Below are positions 18,087-26,961 of a stretch of 64,000 nucleotides of DNA, in pieces. The stretch is from JARIHD01 sp963815935. Lineage in GTDB: Bacteria; Patescibacteriota; Saccharimonadia; Saccharimonadales; UBA4665. Location: NCBI GenBank assembly GCA_963815935.1, contig CAWFIL010000002.1, forward strand, positions 248,001 to 312,000, read 5' to 3'. The notes beneath the pieces are model-generated. The model was not told where the DNA came from and did no database searches. It saw only the letters and a program-made list of their open reading frames with translations. Positions within the stretch are counted from its first letter, which is position 1; each line of letters begins with the position of its first letter. A program made the translations under genes and the position numbers.

Positions 18087-18769
18087 ATGATTTTATTGGA
18101 TAGGGTAACCAAGAACTACGGTAAGCACGCTACGCCTGCGCTTGATCGCGTTAGCTTGCATGTTGAGCCAAAAGAATTTGTAATTGTTGTCGGGCAGAGT
18201 GGCGCCGGTAAATCTACACTGCTCAAACTGTTAACTCGAGAGGAGCGACCAAGCGCGGCAAGATTATCGTCGGTGGTATCGATTACGACAAGCTAAGAGA
18301 TAAAGACATCCCGTTGTTGCGCCGTAAGATTGGAGTGGTATTCCAGGATTTCAAGTTACTCCCCAATCGTACTGTCTTTGAAAATGTTGCCTTTGCTCTC
18401 GAAATTGTCGGCATGGGTAACCGTGAGATTAACCATACCGTTCCGAAGGTTTTAGATATTGTAAACTTGCGTGGCAAAGAAAAACGCATGCCCATGGAGC
18501 TGTCTGGTGGCGAGCGTCAGCGTGTGGCTATTGCCCGGGCTATCGTACGCCAGCCCAAAATTTTGATTGCCGATGAGCCAACCGGTAACCTCGACCCCAA
18601 ACACGCCTGGGACGTTATTAGAGTACTGGAAAAGATTAATCGCTATGGCACTACCGTGCTCTTGACTACGCATAACCAAGACATTGTTAACAAACTAAAA
18701 CGCCGCGTGGTGACCATCGAACACGGCCAGATAGCCAGTGACCGAGCCAAGGCAGACTACAGAGTATGA
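18087..18769 (+). CDS. ftsE: Cell division ABC ATPase FtsE, one apparent frameshift
   Basis: ATPase of the FtsEX complex, which gates periseptal peptidoglycan hydrolases. Walker A is GQSGAGKS, the Q-loop VVFQDFKLLPNRTVFENV (FtsE-typical), the signature LSGGERQRVAIARA and Walker B ILIADEPTGNLDP. One base is missing near 18252, where an extra base would restore the expected TRGKIIVGGIDYDKLRD; the rest is conserved, so a sequencing error is likely. Extended -10 TGCTATAAT ends 7 nt before ATG, so the mRNA is probably leaderless. It overlaps ftsX by 4 nt. Confidence 0.9.
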
Positions 18770-19712
18770 ACAGAAAACTCATTACATTCTCGCGTGTCAT
18801 AAAAACGGGCATGGTAAACTTTGTCCGCAATGCCTGGCTGGCGATTGCCGCCATGGCAGTTATGGTGGTCACGCTAACTATCGTACTGTTCTCGTTGATC
18901 GCCAATGCTACTTTTGGTAACACCATCGATCAGATCACTAGCAAGATTGATGTATCGGTATATCTAAAAGACGGTGTTACACCAGGTCAGACCCAAACGC
19001 TAATAGCTGACATTAAAGCACTGCCAAACGTGGAGCATGTTACCTACGTTTCCAAAGAAGAAGTCTTGCAAAAATACCTCAAAGATAACCAAAGCAATAG
19101 CGACTTGCTATCGGCTATGTCACAGACCGACAACCCGTTGCCGGCACAATCCGTATCAAGCCGCGTGACCTCAACAAACTCAATGACATCAAAACTTACC
19201 TTAACAAGAAAGATGTTGCCAATCTGCAATCCGACCAGCCTTCGTACTCCGGTGACCGTAAAGAAGCCATCGATAAAATTACGCATGCCACCAATATTCT
19301 GCAGCGGGTAGGCGTTTTTGCGGTGCTGCTATTCGCGATTATTTCTGTGTTAATCATCTTTAATACTATTCGGATGGCAATCTTTAACCGCCGCGACGAG
19401 CTAACTATTATGCGGCTATTGGGGGCTAGCACTTGGTACATACGTGGACCATTCGTAGTGGAGAGTATTATTTATGGCATCCTGTCGGCCATTATTTCGG
19501 TGACCATAATCCACTCGATGTTCATAGCCGCTAGCTCTACATTGCAAGCGACCTCACTCGGTCTTTTGGACATCAACTACTCGGCTCAGTACTTCAGGGA
19601 GCATATGTGGATGCTTTTGCTTATGCAATTAGGTGTGGGTATACTAATAGGTGCCGCATCCTCTACAGTCGCGACCCGCCGGTACTTAAAATTCAAGACA
19701 AAAGGTAAGTAG
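18766..19712 (+). CDS. ftsX: Cell division permease FtsX, one apparent frameshift
   Basis: Integral membrane partner of FtsE. An N-terminal cytoplasmic segment and first helix (NAWLAIAAMAVMVVTLTIVL) precede an extracellular domain (VSVYLKDGVTPGQTQTLIADIKALPNVEHVTYVSKEEVLQKY). Three C-terminal helices follow, with the FtsX-typical NTIRMAIFNRRDELTIMRLLGAS. One base is missing near 19146; adding it rejoins the two halves. Start overlaps the ftsE stop (ATGA). The CHAP hydrolase gene downstream is its probable partner. Confidence 0.9.
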
Positions 19713-19754
19713 CCGTAGCGCACGGTTTCGGCTCGCCAAAAACATCATTATTTT

Positions 19755-19787
19755 AAACTCGGTCTTCCGTGAAAGGGCGAGTTTTTT
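19755..19787 (+). terminator. Rho-independent terminator after ftsX
   Basis: AAACTCG...CGAGTTT stem with an inner CTT/AAAG helix, followed by a T run. It may partly separate ftsEX from the CHAP hydrolase gene. Confidence 0.65.
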
Positions 19788-19838
19788 GGCCCCTTTGGGG
19801 TCTACGGGTTACCTTGAAAAAGGGCGGGGGATATGCTA

Positions 19839-21020
19839 ATGTTTATACGAAAAGCTTATAACAAAAATATGAAAAACAAAGTAAGCCAAAAACTCCACAT
19901 CACTCGCAAGCTAGCAGGCTTTACGTTGTTAGTCGCGGCAACGGTTTTGGCTATCGGTTTTTCGGTAGTACCCCGCGTTCGAGCCGACCAGTTCGACCAG
20001 CAGATCAAACAGCTCCAGCAGCAGAATTCCACCAACCTCGATCAAGTGAGCCAACTGCAGGACCAAGCGTCGAGCTACCAAGATGCCATCAATCGCTTGC
20101 AGGGCCAGATCAGTATATTGCAGGGCCAGATCAACGACAATCTTGCCAAACAGGCCGATATACAGGCTCAGATTGTTCAAAGCCAGGCGGATCTAGACAA
20201 GCAAAAACAAGTTCTGGGTGAGAATATCCGCGTTATGTACGTCGAAGGTCAGATTACGACAATCGAGATGTTGGCTACTAGCAAGAACCTGAGTGAGTTT
20301 GTCGATAAAGAAGAATACCGTACGGCAGTAAAGAACAAGATACAGACAACCCTCAAGCAGATTGCCGCACTGCAGAACCAGCTCAAGGAACAGAATACGC
20401 AAGTTGAGAATCTGTTAGCCGACCAGAAAGCCCAGCAATCCCAACTCGATACCAGCAAAGCCGAACAGAACCGGCTGCTCGGTCTTAATGCTTCGCAACA
20501 GGCCGACTACAACGCTAAGATCAACGACAATAAGTCTAAGATCGCTGATCTTCGTGCGCAACAGGCTGCCGAAAACGCTAAGCTGTTTTCGGGTAGCGGC
20601 AGCCATATCATTGCTGGCAATAACGGTAATGATACGTATCCCAACAAGTGGCGTAATGCGTCTCAGGACAGCATGATCGACAGTTGGGGGATGTTCAACC
20701 GTGAGTGCGTCAGCTATACCGCCTGGAAGGTGTACGAGAGTGGCCGTAACATGCCATACTGGGGCGGGCGGGGTAACGCCAACCAGTGGGACGACAATGC
20801 TCGTGCTGCAGGCATACCTGTTGATACCAATCCCAAGGTCGGCGACGTCGCTATCAAAAACAGCCAGCCATACGGTCACGCGATGTATGTTGAACATGTG
20901 TACTCCGACGGCTCCATCTATATTAGCCAATACAACCAAGACTTAACTGGTCACTACAGCGAAGCTATTATCTCGGCAGACACTGTGCGTGCCATGAACC
21001 TGCAGTTTATTCATTTCTAG
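19839..21020 (+). CDS. Secreted coiled-coil CHAP-domain peptidoglycan hydrolase, PcsB/CwlO-like
   Basis: A 393-aa protein. N-terminal signal helix (about 30-50, AGFTLLVAATVLAIGFSVV) is followed by a long glutamine-rich coiled coil (about 55-235) and a C-terminal CHAP amidase/endopeptidase domain. In the CHAP domain the catalytic Cys is in NRECVSYTAW and the His in YGHAMYVEHV. The coiled coil plus CHAP layout and position behind ftsEX match PcsB, whose hydrolase is activated by FtsEX. The ATG at 19839 has AGGGCGGGGG at good spacing; 19833 and 19869 are alternatives. Confidence 0.88.
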   Translation: MFIRKAYNKNMKNKVSQKLHITRKLAGFTLLVAATVLAIGFSVVPRVRADQFDQQIKQLQQQNSTNLDQVSQLQDQASSYQDAINRLQGQISILQGQINDNLAKQADIQAQIVQSQADLDKQKQVLGENIRVMYVEGQITTIEMLATSKNLSEFVDKEEYRTAVKNKIQTTLKQIAALQNQLKEQNTQVENLLADQKAQQSQLDTSKAEQNRLLGLNASQQADYNAKINDNKSKIADLRAQQAAENAKLFSGSGSHIIAGNNGNDTYPNKWRNASQDSMIDSWGMFNRECVSYTAWKVYESGRNMPYWGGRGNANQWDDNARAAGIPVDTNPKVGDVAIKNSQPYGHAMYVEHVYSDGSIYISQYNQDLTGHYSEAIISADTVRAMNLQFIHF

Positions 21021-21105
21021 TAAGGCTGAAACTGAGAAGACGGCGCATAGCAACATTGTCGTCTTTTGGTTATAATCGAATCCATAAATCATAAGTGAGG
21101 GAATA

Positions 21106-22350
21106 ATGTCGGCAGGGACACAGCAAGAAGACGGTGCTATGAGTGCCAAACTAAAGCGTTTTAAGGCATCCAAGGCATTTAAGACTTCGATGTTGTCGGT
21201 GGCTGCACTAGTGATCTTTCTGCTAGGCGTGGGTGTGGGCAATGGCGGCATCTCGCTTGCGACAAGCACCGAGGCACAAAACAAGTCTCTGCCCGCTAAT
21301 TTGGACTATGCCAGCGTGAAGCAGGTCTACGACCTGCTAAAGACCAATTATGACGGTAAGCTCGATAGCACTAAGCTGCTCGACGGGCTTAAAGGTGGTC
21401 TAACGGCCGCAGCCGGCGACCCCTACACGATGTACTTCAGCAAAGACGAAGCCAAGAAGTTCAACGACCAGCTGAACGGATCATTTACGGGTATCGGTGC
21501 AGAGTTGGGCCAGGATGCCGACGGCAACTTACAGATTGTATCGCCAATTGATGGGTTTCCTGCTAGTAAAGCAGGCATACGCCCACAAGATCTTATTGTG
21601 AGCATCGACGGTACGAGTACTAATGGAATGAGCATCGACAAGGCGGTAAGTCTAATTCGCGGCAAGAAGGGCACTAAAGTTACCTTGCGTATTCTGCGCG
21701 ACAAGACCCAGGACTTAAGCTTTACGATTACCCGTGATGACATCACCGTGCCAAGCGTTACTTGGAAGCTGTTGGATGGCAACGTAGGGTATATTACTGT
21801 CAGCCAGTTCAGCGACGACACTACTAATCTTATGAACCAGGCCGGTCGTGACCTCAAAGACAAGGGCGCTAAGACAATCCTACTCGATTTGCGCGGTAAC
21901 CCCGGTGGCTTACTAAGTGCCGCTGTAAACATGGCCAATATGTGGTTGCCAAAGGATAAGACTATCGTTCAAGAAAAACGCGGCAGTGTCGTCACTGACA
22001 CCTACACCGCAGAAGGCGGCGGTTTATTTAACGGTATGCCAACGGCAATCTTGATCAACGCTGGTAGCGCGAGCGCTTCTGAAATCGTTTCTGGTGCATT
22101 GCGCGACAACAACGTAGCTACCTTGTTTGGCGAGAAGAGCTATGGCAAGGGAAGCGTCCAGGAAATTCACAACCTGCCAAATGGCACAGAAATCAAAATC
22201 ACCGTTGCTCGCTGGTACCGGCCAAACGGTCAGAATATCGACAAAAAAGGCATCACGCCCGACCGTATAGTAAAGATGACTGACGATGACTACAAGCACG
22301 ACCGTGACCCACAAAAGGACGCTGCCGTCCAGTTCCTGCAGCAAAAATAA
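21106..22350 (+). CDS. S41 family C-terminal processing peptidase
   Basis: A 414-aa protein with an N-terminal membrane anchor (about 27-45, TSMLSVAALVIFLLGVGVG). A PDZ domain (about 125-210, including GIRPQDLIVSIDGTSTNGM) precedes the S41 protease core. The catalytic serine is in INAGSASASEIVSGAL and the lysine in GEKSYGKGSVQ. It cleaves extracytoplasmic proteins from the C terminus and often tunes cell-wall hydrolases, which fits its place behind the CHAP hydrolase. GTGAGGGAA precedes the ATG. Confidence 0.92.
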   Translation: MSAGTQQEDGAMSAKLKRFKASKAFKTSMLSVAALVIFLLGVGVGNGGISLATSTEAQNKSLPANLDYASVKQVYDLLKTNYDGKLDSTKLLDGLKGGLTAAAGDPYTMYFSKDEAKKFNDQLNGSFTGIGAELGQDADGNLQIVSPIDGFPASKAGIRPQDLIVSIDGTSTNGMSIDKAVSLIRGKKGTKVTLRILRDKTQDLSFTITRDDITVPSVTWKLLDGNVGYITVSQFSDDTTNLMNQAGRDLKDKGAKTILLDLRGNPGGLLSAAVNMANMWLPKDKTIVQEKRGSVVTDTYTAEGGGLFNGMPTAILINAGSASASEIVSGALRDNNVATLFGEKSYGKGSVQEIHNLPNGTEIKITVARWYRPNGQNIDKKGITPDRIVKMTDDDYKHDRDPQKDAAVQFLQQK

Positions 22351-22428
22351 GAAAAAATGCAACAGGTACTTGCAAAGTATAAGGGGTTTAGGTTAGTATA
22401 GGTTGTAAATTGAGCGAAGAGGTAAGAG

Positions 22429-24036
22429 GTGGCCAAGCCAACTAAGTATATTTTTGTAACTGGTGGTGTGCTTTCTGGATTAGGAAAGGGTATCACCGCC
22501 GCCTCAATCGGTAACCTACTCAAAGCTCGTGGACTAAAAGTCAACATCCAAAAATGTGACCCTTACCTGAATGTGGATGCAGGTACTTTAAACCCGCGTG
22601 AGCACGGCGAGTGTTTTGTTACCAAAGATGGGGCAGAAACCGACCTAGACCTAGGTCATTACGAGCGCTTTCTAGACGAAGAGCTCACCCAAGCAAGTTC
22701 ACTCATGGCCGGTCGCGTGCTATTGCGGGTGATCGAGGACGAGCGGGCGGGCAAGTACCAGGGCGAAGACGTCCAGGTTGTGCCACACCTAACAGCCGCC
22801 ATTCAGAATTACATCCGAACGGCTGGTGAAGGCTTTGATGTGCATATCGTTGAGATTGGCGGTACGGTAGGCGACCTAGAGAGCCTTAGCTTTATTGAGG
22901 CCATCCGTGAATTTGGCCAGCGTGCTGGTAGCGCGAACTGTCTGTATGTTCACGTGGTATACATGCCATATTTGGGCGCAAGCAAGGAAATAAAGACCAA
23001 GCCAGCTCAGAATTCTGTGCTTAGACTACGTGGTCTAGGCGTGTCTCCCAATATTCTTGTCGCTCGCAGCGAGGAGCCGGCCAACCCGGCCGTTAAGTCC
23101 AAGTTGAGTCTGTTCTGCGGCGTCGAAGAAGACGCCATTGCTTTGCTGCCAAACGCCAAGAGTATCTACGAAGTTCCACTAACTTTGGAAGATACGGGCA
23201 TAGCCGACGCTATTTGCAGTAAGCTGGGCCTAGAAGTAGAGTCGCCCGACTTAGCCCCATGGCGTTCGATGGTGGGCCTCTCGATGCAGTCATTCGATAA
23301 GAGCGTAACGGTGGGTGTTGTCGCCAAATATATGGATAACCAAGATACATACTTGTGTGTATTTGAAGCCTTGCGTTCGGCGGGCTGGGCCAATGGTTCC
23401 AGAGTAGAGATCAAGTGGATCGACGCCGAGGCCCTAGAAGAAACAGATGACGTAGCCGGCACCCTCAAGGGCCTTGATGGTATTGTTGTGCCTGGCGGCT
23501 TTGGTACTCGTGGGCTCGAGGGCAAGATTAAGGCTGCACAGTATGCTTTGAAGAACAAACTTCCTTATTTAGGTTTGTGCCTTGGTCTGCAGATGGCTGT
23601 TGTTGCTGCTGCGCGCAATGGAGGTATCGCCGATGCGACATCGGGCGAACTTGACCCGCATGCCAACAACAAGGTCATCAACACCATGGCAGGGCAAGAA
23701 GGCAAGGAGAATACCGGCGGTACTATGCGCCTGGGTGATTACCCGTGTAAGATAGCCCCCGACAGCCTTGCTGCTAAGTCCTACGGAGCCACAGACGTCG
23801 TAGAGCGCCACAGGCATCGCTATGAATGTAACAATGATTACCGCGACCAGTACGAATCATGGGGTATCCGCGCCGTTGGCTTATCTCCAGACGATCACTT
23901 GGTAGAGATGATCGAGGGCATCGACCATCCATTCTTTATGGCCAGCCAGTTTCACCCGGAATTCAAGAGCCGACCCAACCGTCCGCATCCGATGTTCGAC
24001 GGTTTTATCGCAAGTTTATTGCAAAACCAACGCTAA
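22429..24036 (+). CDS. pyrG: CTP synthase
   Basis: A 535-aa enzyme making CTP from UTP with glutamine-derived ammonia. The amidoligase domain starts KYIFVTGGVLSGLGKGITAAS (GTG start at 22429, AGAGGTAAGAGG upstream). The C-terminal glutamine amidotransferase has the nucleophile in YLGLCLGLQMAVV and the His-Glu pair in SQFHPEFKSRP. No leader with the C-rich reiterative-transcription pattern known from Gram-positive pyrG is seen. Confidence 0.96.
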   Translation: MAKPTKYIFVTGGVLSGLGKGITAASIGNLLKARGLKVNIQKCDPYLNVDAGTLNPREHGECFVTKDGAETDLDLGHYERFLDEELTQASSLMAGRVLLRVIEDERAGKYQGEDVQVVPHLTAAIQNYIRTAGEGFDVHIVEIGGTVGDLESLSFIEAIREFGQRAGSANCLYVHVVYMPYLGASKEIKTKPAQNSVLRLRGLGVSPNILVARSEEPANPAVKSKLSLFCGVEEDAIALLPNAKSIYEVPLTLEDTGIADAICSKLGLEVESPDLAPWRSMVGLSMQSFDKSVTVGVVAKYMDNQDTYLCVFEALRSAGWANGSRVEIKWIDAEALEETDDVAGTLKGLDGIVVPGGFGTRGLEGKIKAAQYALKNKLPYLGLCLGLQMAVVAAARNGGIADATSGELDPHANNKVINTMAGQEGKENTGGTMRLGDYPCKIAPDSLAAKSYGATDVVERHRHRYECNNDYRDQYESWGIRAVGLSPDDHLVEMIEGIDHPFFMASQFHPEFKSRPNRPHPMFDGFIASLLQNQR

Positions 24037-24053
24037 TACGGTAATTTTACTAT

Positions 24054-24458
24054 ATGGATTCACCTGCAATGCAGCAGCCTGGGGTACACCAGAAGCGTAT
24101 ACTCTTTGTCGAAGATGACGACGCCCTAGCAAGCGTGTATCTTGTACGTCTCCAGGCCGAAGGCTTTGAGGTGCAACGTGTATCTAACGGCGAAGATGCC
24201 CTAGCGGCTGCCATAAGTTTTAAACCAAATCTCGTGTTACTCGACGTGATGATGCCTAAGGTTAGCGGCTTCGACGTGCTGGACATCTTACGCAATACGC
24301 CGGAAACTGCCAACCTCAAGATTGTCATGCTGACCGCACTCAGCCAGGAAAGCGACAAAAAGCGCGCTCAAGACCTTGGCGTAGACGAATACCTCGTCAA
24401 ATCGCAAGTTGTTATTGGCGATGTGATCGAGCGCATCAAGCGGCATCTCGGCGTATAG
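24054..24458 (+). CDS. Single-domain response regulator
   Basis: A 134-aa receiver domain with no output domain. Acid pair is in LFVEDDDA, phosphoacceptor D64 in LLDVMMPKVSG, Thr in VMLTALS and Lys in EYLVKSQ. All key residues are present, unlike the degenerate receiver at 31.4 kb. Such receivers act through protein contacts in relays. No cognate intact kinase is nearby. Confidence 0.85.
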   Translation: MDSPAMQQPGVHQKRILFVEDDDALASVYLVRLQAEGFEVQRVSNGEDALAAAISFKPNLVLLDVMMPKVSGFDVLDILRNTPETANLKIVMLTALSQESDKKRAQDLGVDEYLVKSQVVIGDVIERIKRHLGV

Positions 24459-24473
24459 TTGAAAATTTGCCTA

Positions 24474-24516
24474 AAATAGGTCAATCACCCCCGTTGGGAC
24501 GATTGACCTATTTTTA
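24474..24516 (+). terminator. Rho-independent terminator
   Basis: AAATAGGTCAATC / GATTGACCTATTT, 13-bp perfect arms with a 14-nt loop and T-rich end. Confidence 0.85.
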
Positions 24517-24592
24517 CTATTATGCTAAAGTAGAGCGTTGAATCCGCGATTTTCCTTACAACGTGGCCACGCGGAAAGTACCAGGAGAGCGC

Positions 24593-25345
24593 ATGTACGA
24601 AGAACGAGCCTTTGACCCCGATTATTACCTGATAGCCTCACAAGGCCCCCTTGAGTGGCGCCGTGACCTTCCGGAAGCTATTGAAGCTAGCCCCACCCCA
24701 GACGAGCTGTACGCACGTGATGGGCGCATTGTTACCCGTCATGACGTGCTGCCATCGGGCGGGGTTAGCATCAACCGTATGCCGATTGTCGAGGGCTACG
24801 ACTGGGACGAAGTTGCCGCCCAAGAGCACGGCCTACACTCACTGCAGGCAGTGGTCAACACGCGTGGCCGCAACTATGGCATTGCAACTGCCGTTGTTAA
24901 CGAACGCCAGGTAACCTACATCACGGCGCTTGGCGTTGAAGCCCAGACTGGATCGTTGGTTGGAATCGTTGATAACGCCGCCGAAGACGGCGCTAGCTTT
25001 ACTGTTTTTGATACTGACGGCACTGAAGCTGAGGCAATGTTTACTGTCCGCCGTTCGCCGGACGGCTGCACCGGGGTGCGCAACGATTCCATGAAATCGT
25101 TGCGCGTAGGGATAGGGGAGCGAATCCCCGATGAACCCACTGGTCGCTTCTCGTTCAAGAATATCTTCAATGGCCTTAAGCGTGCGTTCCGCACCGATCG
25201 CCCAAACCCGGACCGCAACATCCTGAGCGGCAAAATGAGCTGGATGGCACCCGCCTGCACGGTTGCCGACACAGCCCGTTGGATGCAACGCCAGGGTTAC
25301 GACTGGGCTGCTACCCAGCCGATAGCCGATACTGCGGCGGTGTAA
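24593..25345 (+). CDS. Soluble protein of unknown function
   Basis: A 250-aa protein. The ATG at 24593 was chosen because AGGAGAG lies 4 nt upstream; a GTG at 24563 has none. The middle region is strand-rich (VVNERQVTYITALGV, GASFTVFDTDG). No membrane segment, no recognised domain. It is bounded by terminators on both sides, so it is a monocistronic unit. Confidence 0.6.
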   Translation: MYEERAFDPDYYLIASQGPLEWRRDLPEAIEASPTPDELYARDGRIVTRHDVLPSGGVSINRMPIVEGYDWDEVAAQEHGLHSLQAVVNTRGRNYGIATAVVNERQVTYITALGVEAQTGSLVGIVDNAAEDGASFTVFDTDGTEAEAMFTVRRSPDGCTGVRNDSMKSLRVGIGERIPDEPTGRFSFKNIFNGLKRAFRTDRPNPDRNILSGKMSWMAPACTVADTARWMQRQGYDWAATQPIADTAAV

Positions 25346-25355
25346 ACAGCCCAAT

Positions 25356-25387
25356 AAAAAGACCCCTCAAGAGTGAGGGGTCTTTTT
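25356..25387. terminator. Bidirectional terminator
   Basis: AAAAAGACCCCTCA, loop AGAG, TGAGGGGTCTTTTT. Shared between the converging 24.6-kb gene and rpmA. Confidence 0.9.
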
Positions 25388-25400
25388 GGCCGTGAGTGAA

Positions 25401-25673
25401 TTACTCGACAGTTACTTCGGTGCGGCGAACGCTCTTGCCGGTAAAACGGCGAACCTTGCGAACCTTGTAGGTAACGACACCGTCACGGTCTGCGTGAACA
25501 GTGTAGTTGCGGCTTAGCTTGGTGCCCTTGCCAGCGCGCTTGGTCATACCAACTTGGCGGACAATAACCTGACCAGTCTTTACGGCTGCGCCACCAAAGA
25601 TCTTAACGCCAAGGCGTTGGCCCTGACTGTCGCGGGTATTCTTGGCGGTACCGCCGGCTTTAACGTGTGACAT
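25401..25673 (-). CDS. rpmA: 50S ribosomal protein L27
   Basis: A 90-aa protein beginning MSHVKAGGTAKNTRDSQGQR and containing GVKIFGGAAVKTGQVIVRQ, both L27 signatures. Its flexible N terminus reaches toward the peptidyl-transferase centre. The basic start directly follows Met, with no cleaved N-terminal extension of the Staphylococcus type. rplU is not adjacent. AGGAAGTAATAA precedes the ATG on the minus strand. Confidence 0.95.
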   Translation of the reverse strand: MSHVKAGGTAKNTRDSQGQRLGVKIFGGAAVKTGQVIVRQVGMTKRAGKGTKLSRNYTVHADRDGVVTYKVRKVRRFTGKSVRRTEVTVE

Positions 25674-25682
25674 ATGCTTTTA

Positions 25683-26876
25683 TTACTTCCTTGTTATTAC
25701 TACGAGTTCGCGAGCGACCAGCTGGTCGGGACGGTGATACACCATCTCTTGCTCTTGAGCCCACGAAAAACTTACTCGATTGTACCCCAAAACCTCGAGT
25801 TGGTCAAGCAGTGACAGGTGATACACGCGCCCATTTGGGCCGATCCAGGCCGGCATGGCCAAACAGAGGCGGGTACCGGAAGGTGTTTGGTCGGCTAAAT
25901 TGCGTAAAAACTTCTGTAAAATGACGTTACAGGTGCCAATAATCTCTTGTAACTTGTCGGCGGTCGGCCAGCCGCTAAGCGGTCGCCCAAGGTACGTTTC
26001 GCCGGCCACGACAGAGAAGGGGTGCTGCCAAGTGTGCTCGGTAGCATCGCCAGCTTCCAGCTCGACCGATGTTACACCCTCGACGCCGCGAGTTGCCAGC
26101 CAGTCGAGGTTTTTACGGCTGTAATCGACCATGCGTGGCTCTAGGTCGGTGCCATAGGCACCGTACCCCATGAGTAGGGCTTCTTGTAGCACGACACCGG
26201 TGCCACAAAAGGGGTCGAGAACAACAGTATCATCAGCGGGCGGCAAGGCGGCAACACCTAGGTTCACAATAGTCTGAGCTAACTTTGGTGGCAGCATGCC
26301 CACAAACGCGTCGCGCTTAGGACGTCCCTGGTCGCGCTGGGCGTAGGCGTCGATATCTTGCACGGCAACGGTCTGGGCAACATAGGTTTTGTTGGCAAAG
26401 CGGACGAAGAGTAATTCCATACCGAGTTCGCCGGTCAGGTGGTTGTGGATCACCTGGGCGCTGTTGAGCTCGATCTCGACGTTAGGTACGATGCGTACCG
26501 AGCGACCGACTTTTTTGCAGGCTTTTTTAAGTTCCAAGCCGGTGCGCAGCAGATCGCTGGCTTGCAGTGGTATGCCAAAGGCACTCAGGCCAAGCTTGAG
26601 CTTGCCTTCGGCAGGTAGCTGGTCGAGTGAGTAGGGGAGTTGCTTGGCCACGTCGCGGGCTACATCTGGCCAGCGGGTCTTTTCGATAATAGCCAACGGC
26701 TTGGCAAGGCGCATACTGCCGCCAATGCGGTCAAAGTTGATGTCGGCGGGGGCGATATCGCAGCCTATGGCATGTTCGCCGATTGGCTCCAAGTGGGTCG
26801 CGCCAAACAAACTTTCCAGTTCGGCACGCCCGATGGCCGGCTGCCGGCCCAAAATAAATATGCTTTTATGTGTCAT
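25683..26876 (-). CDS. THUMP/UPF0020-type RNA methyltransferase (Trm11-like)
   Basis: A 397-aa protein. The N-terminal half (FILGRQPAIGRAELESLFG) resembles Trm11/TrmG10 and THUMP-containing guanosine N2-methyltransferases. The C-terminal Rossmann fold has VLDPFCGTGVVLQEALLMG for SAM binding. The usual (N/D)PPY loop is replaced by ETYLGRPLSG. A tRNA G10 m2G role is likely by family but unproven. The start at 26876 is preferred over 26888, because TATAAT overlaps the latter and ends 10 nt before the former. Confidence 0.72.
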   Translation of the reverse strand: MTHKSIFILGRQPAIGRAELESLFGATHLEPIGEHAIGCDIAPADINFDRIGGSMRLAKPLAIIEKTRWPDVARDVAKQLPYSLDQLPAEGKLKLGLSAFGIPLQASDLLRTGLELKKACKKVGRSVRIVPNVEIELNSAQVIHNHLTGELGMELLFVRFANKTYVAQTVAVQDIDAYAQRDQGRPKRDAFVGMLPPKLAQTIVNLGVAALPPADDTVVLDPFCGTGVVLQEALLMGYGAYGTDLEPRMVDYSRKNLDWLATRGVEGVTSVELEAGDATEHTWQHPFSVVAGETYLGRPLSGWPTADKLQEIIGTCNVILQKFLRNLADQTPSGTRLCLAMPAWIGPNGRVYHLSLLDQLEVLGYNRVSFSWAQEQEMVYHRPDQLVARELVVITRK

Positions 26877-26961
26877 CTTAACGTACATTATATCTGTTAC
26901 GAGCCTGTTTTACTAATCACATCACTACTGAGAGTTTGCGGTTATGTATAATGAAGAACAT

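Noticed and set aside
22351..22428. Reiterative-transcription attenuator before pyrG
   Set aside because: No GGGC start context or terminator hairpin is visible in the 78-nt gap.
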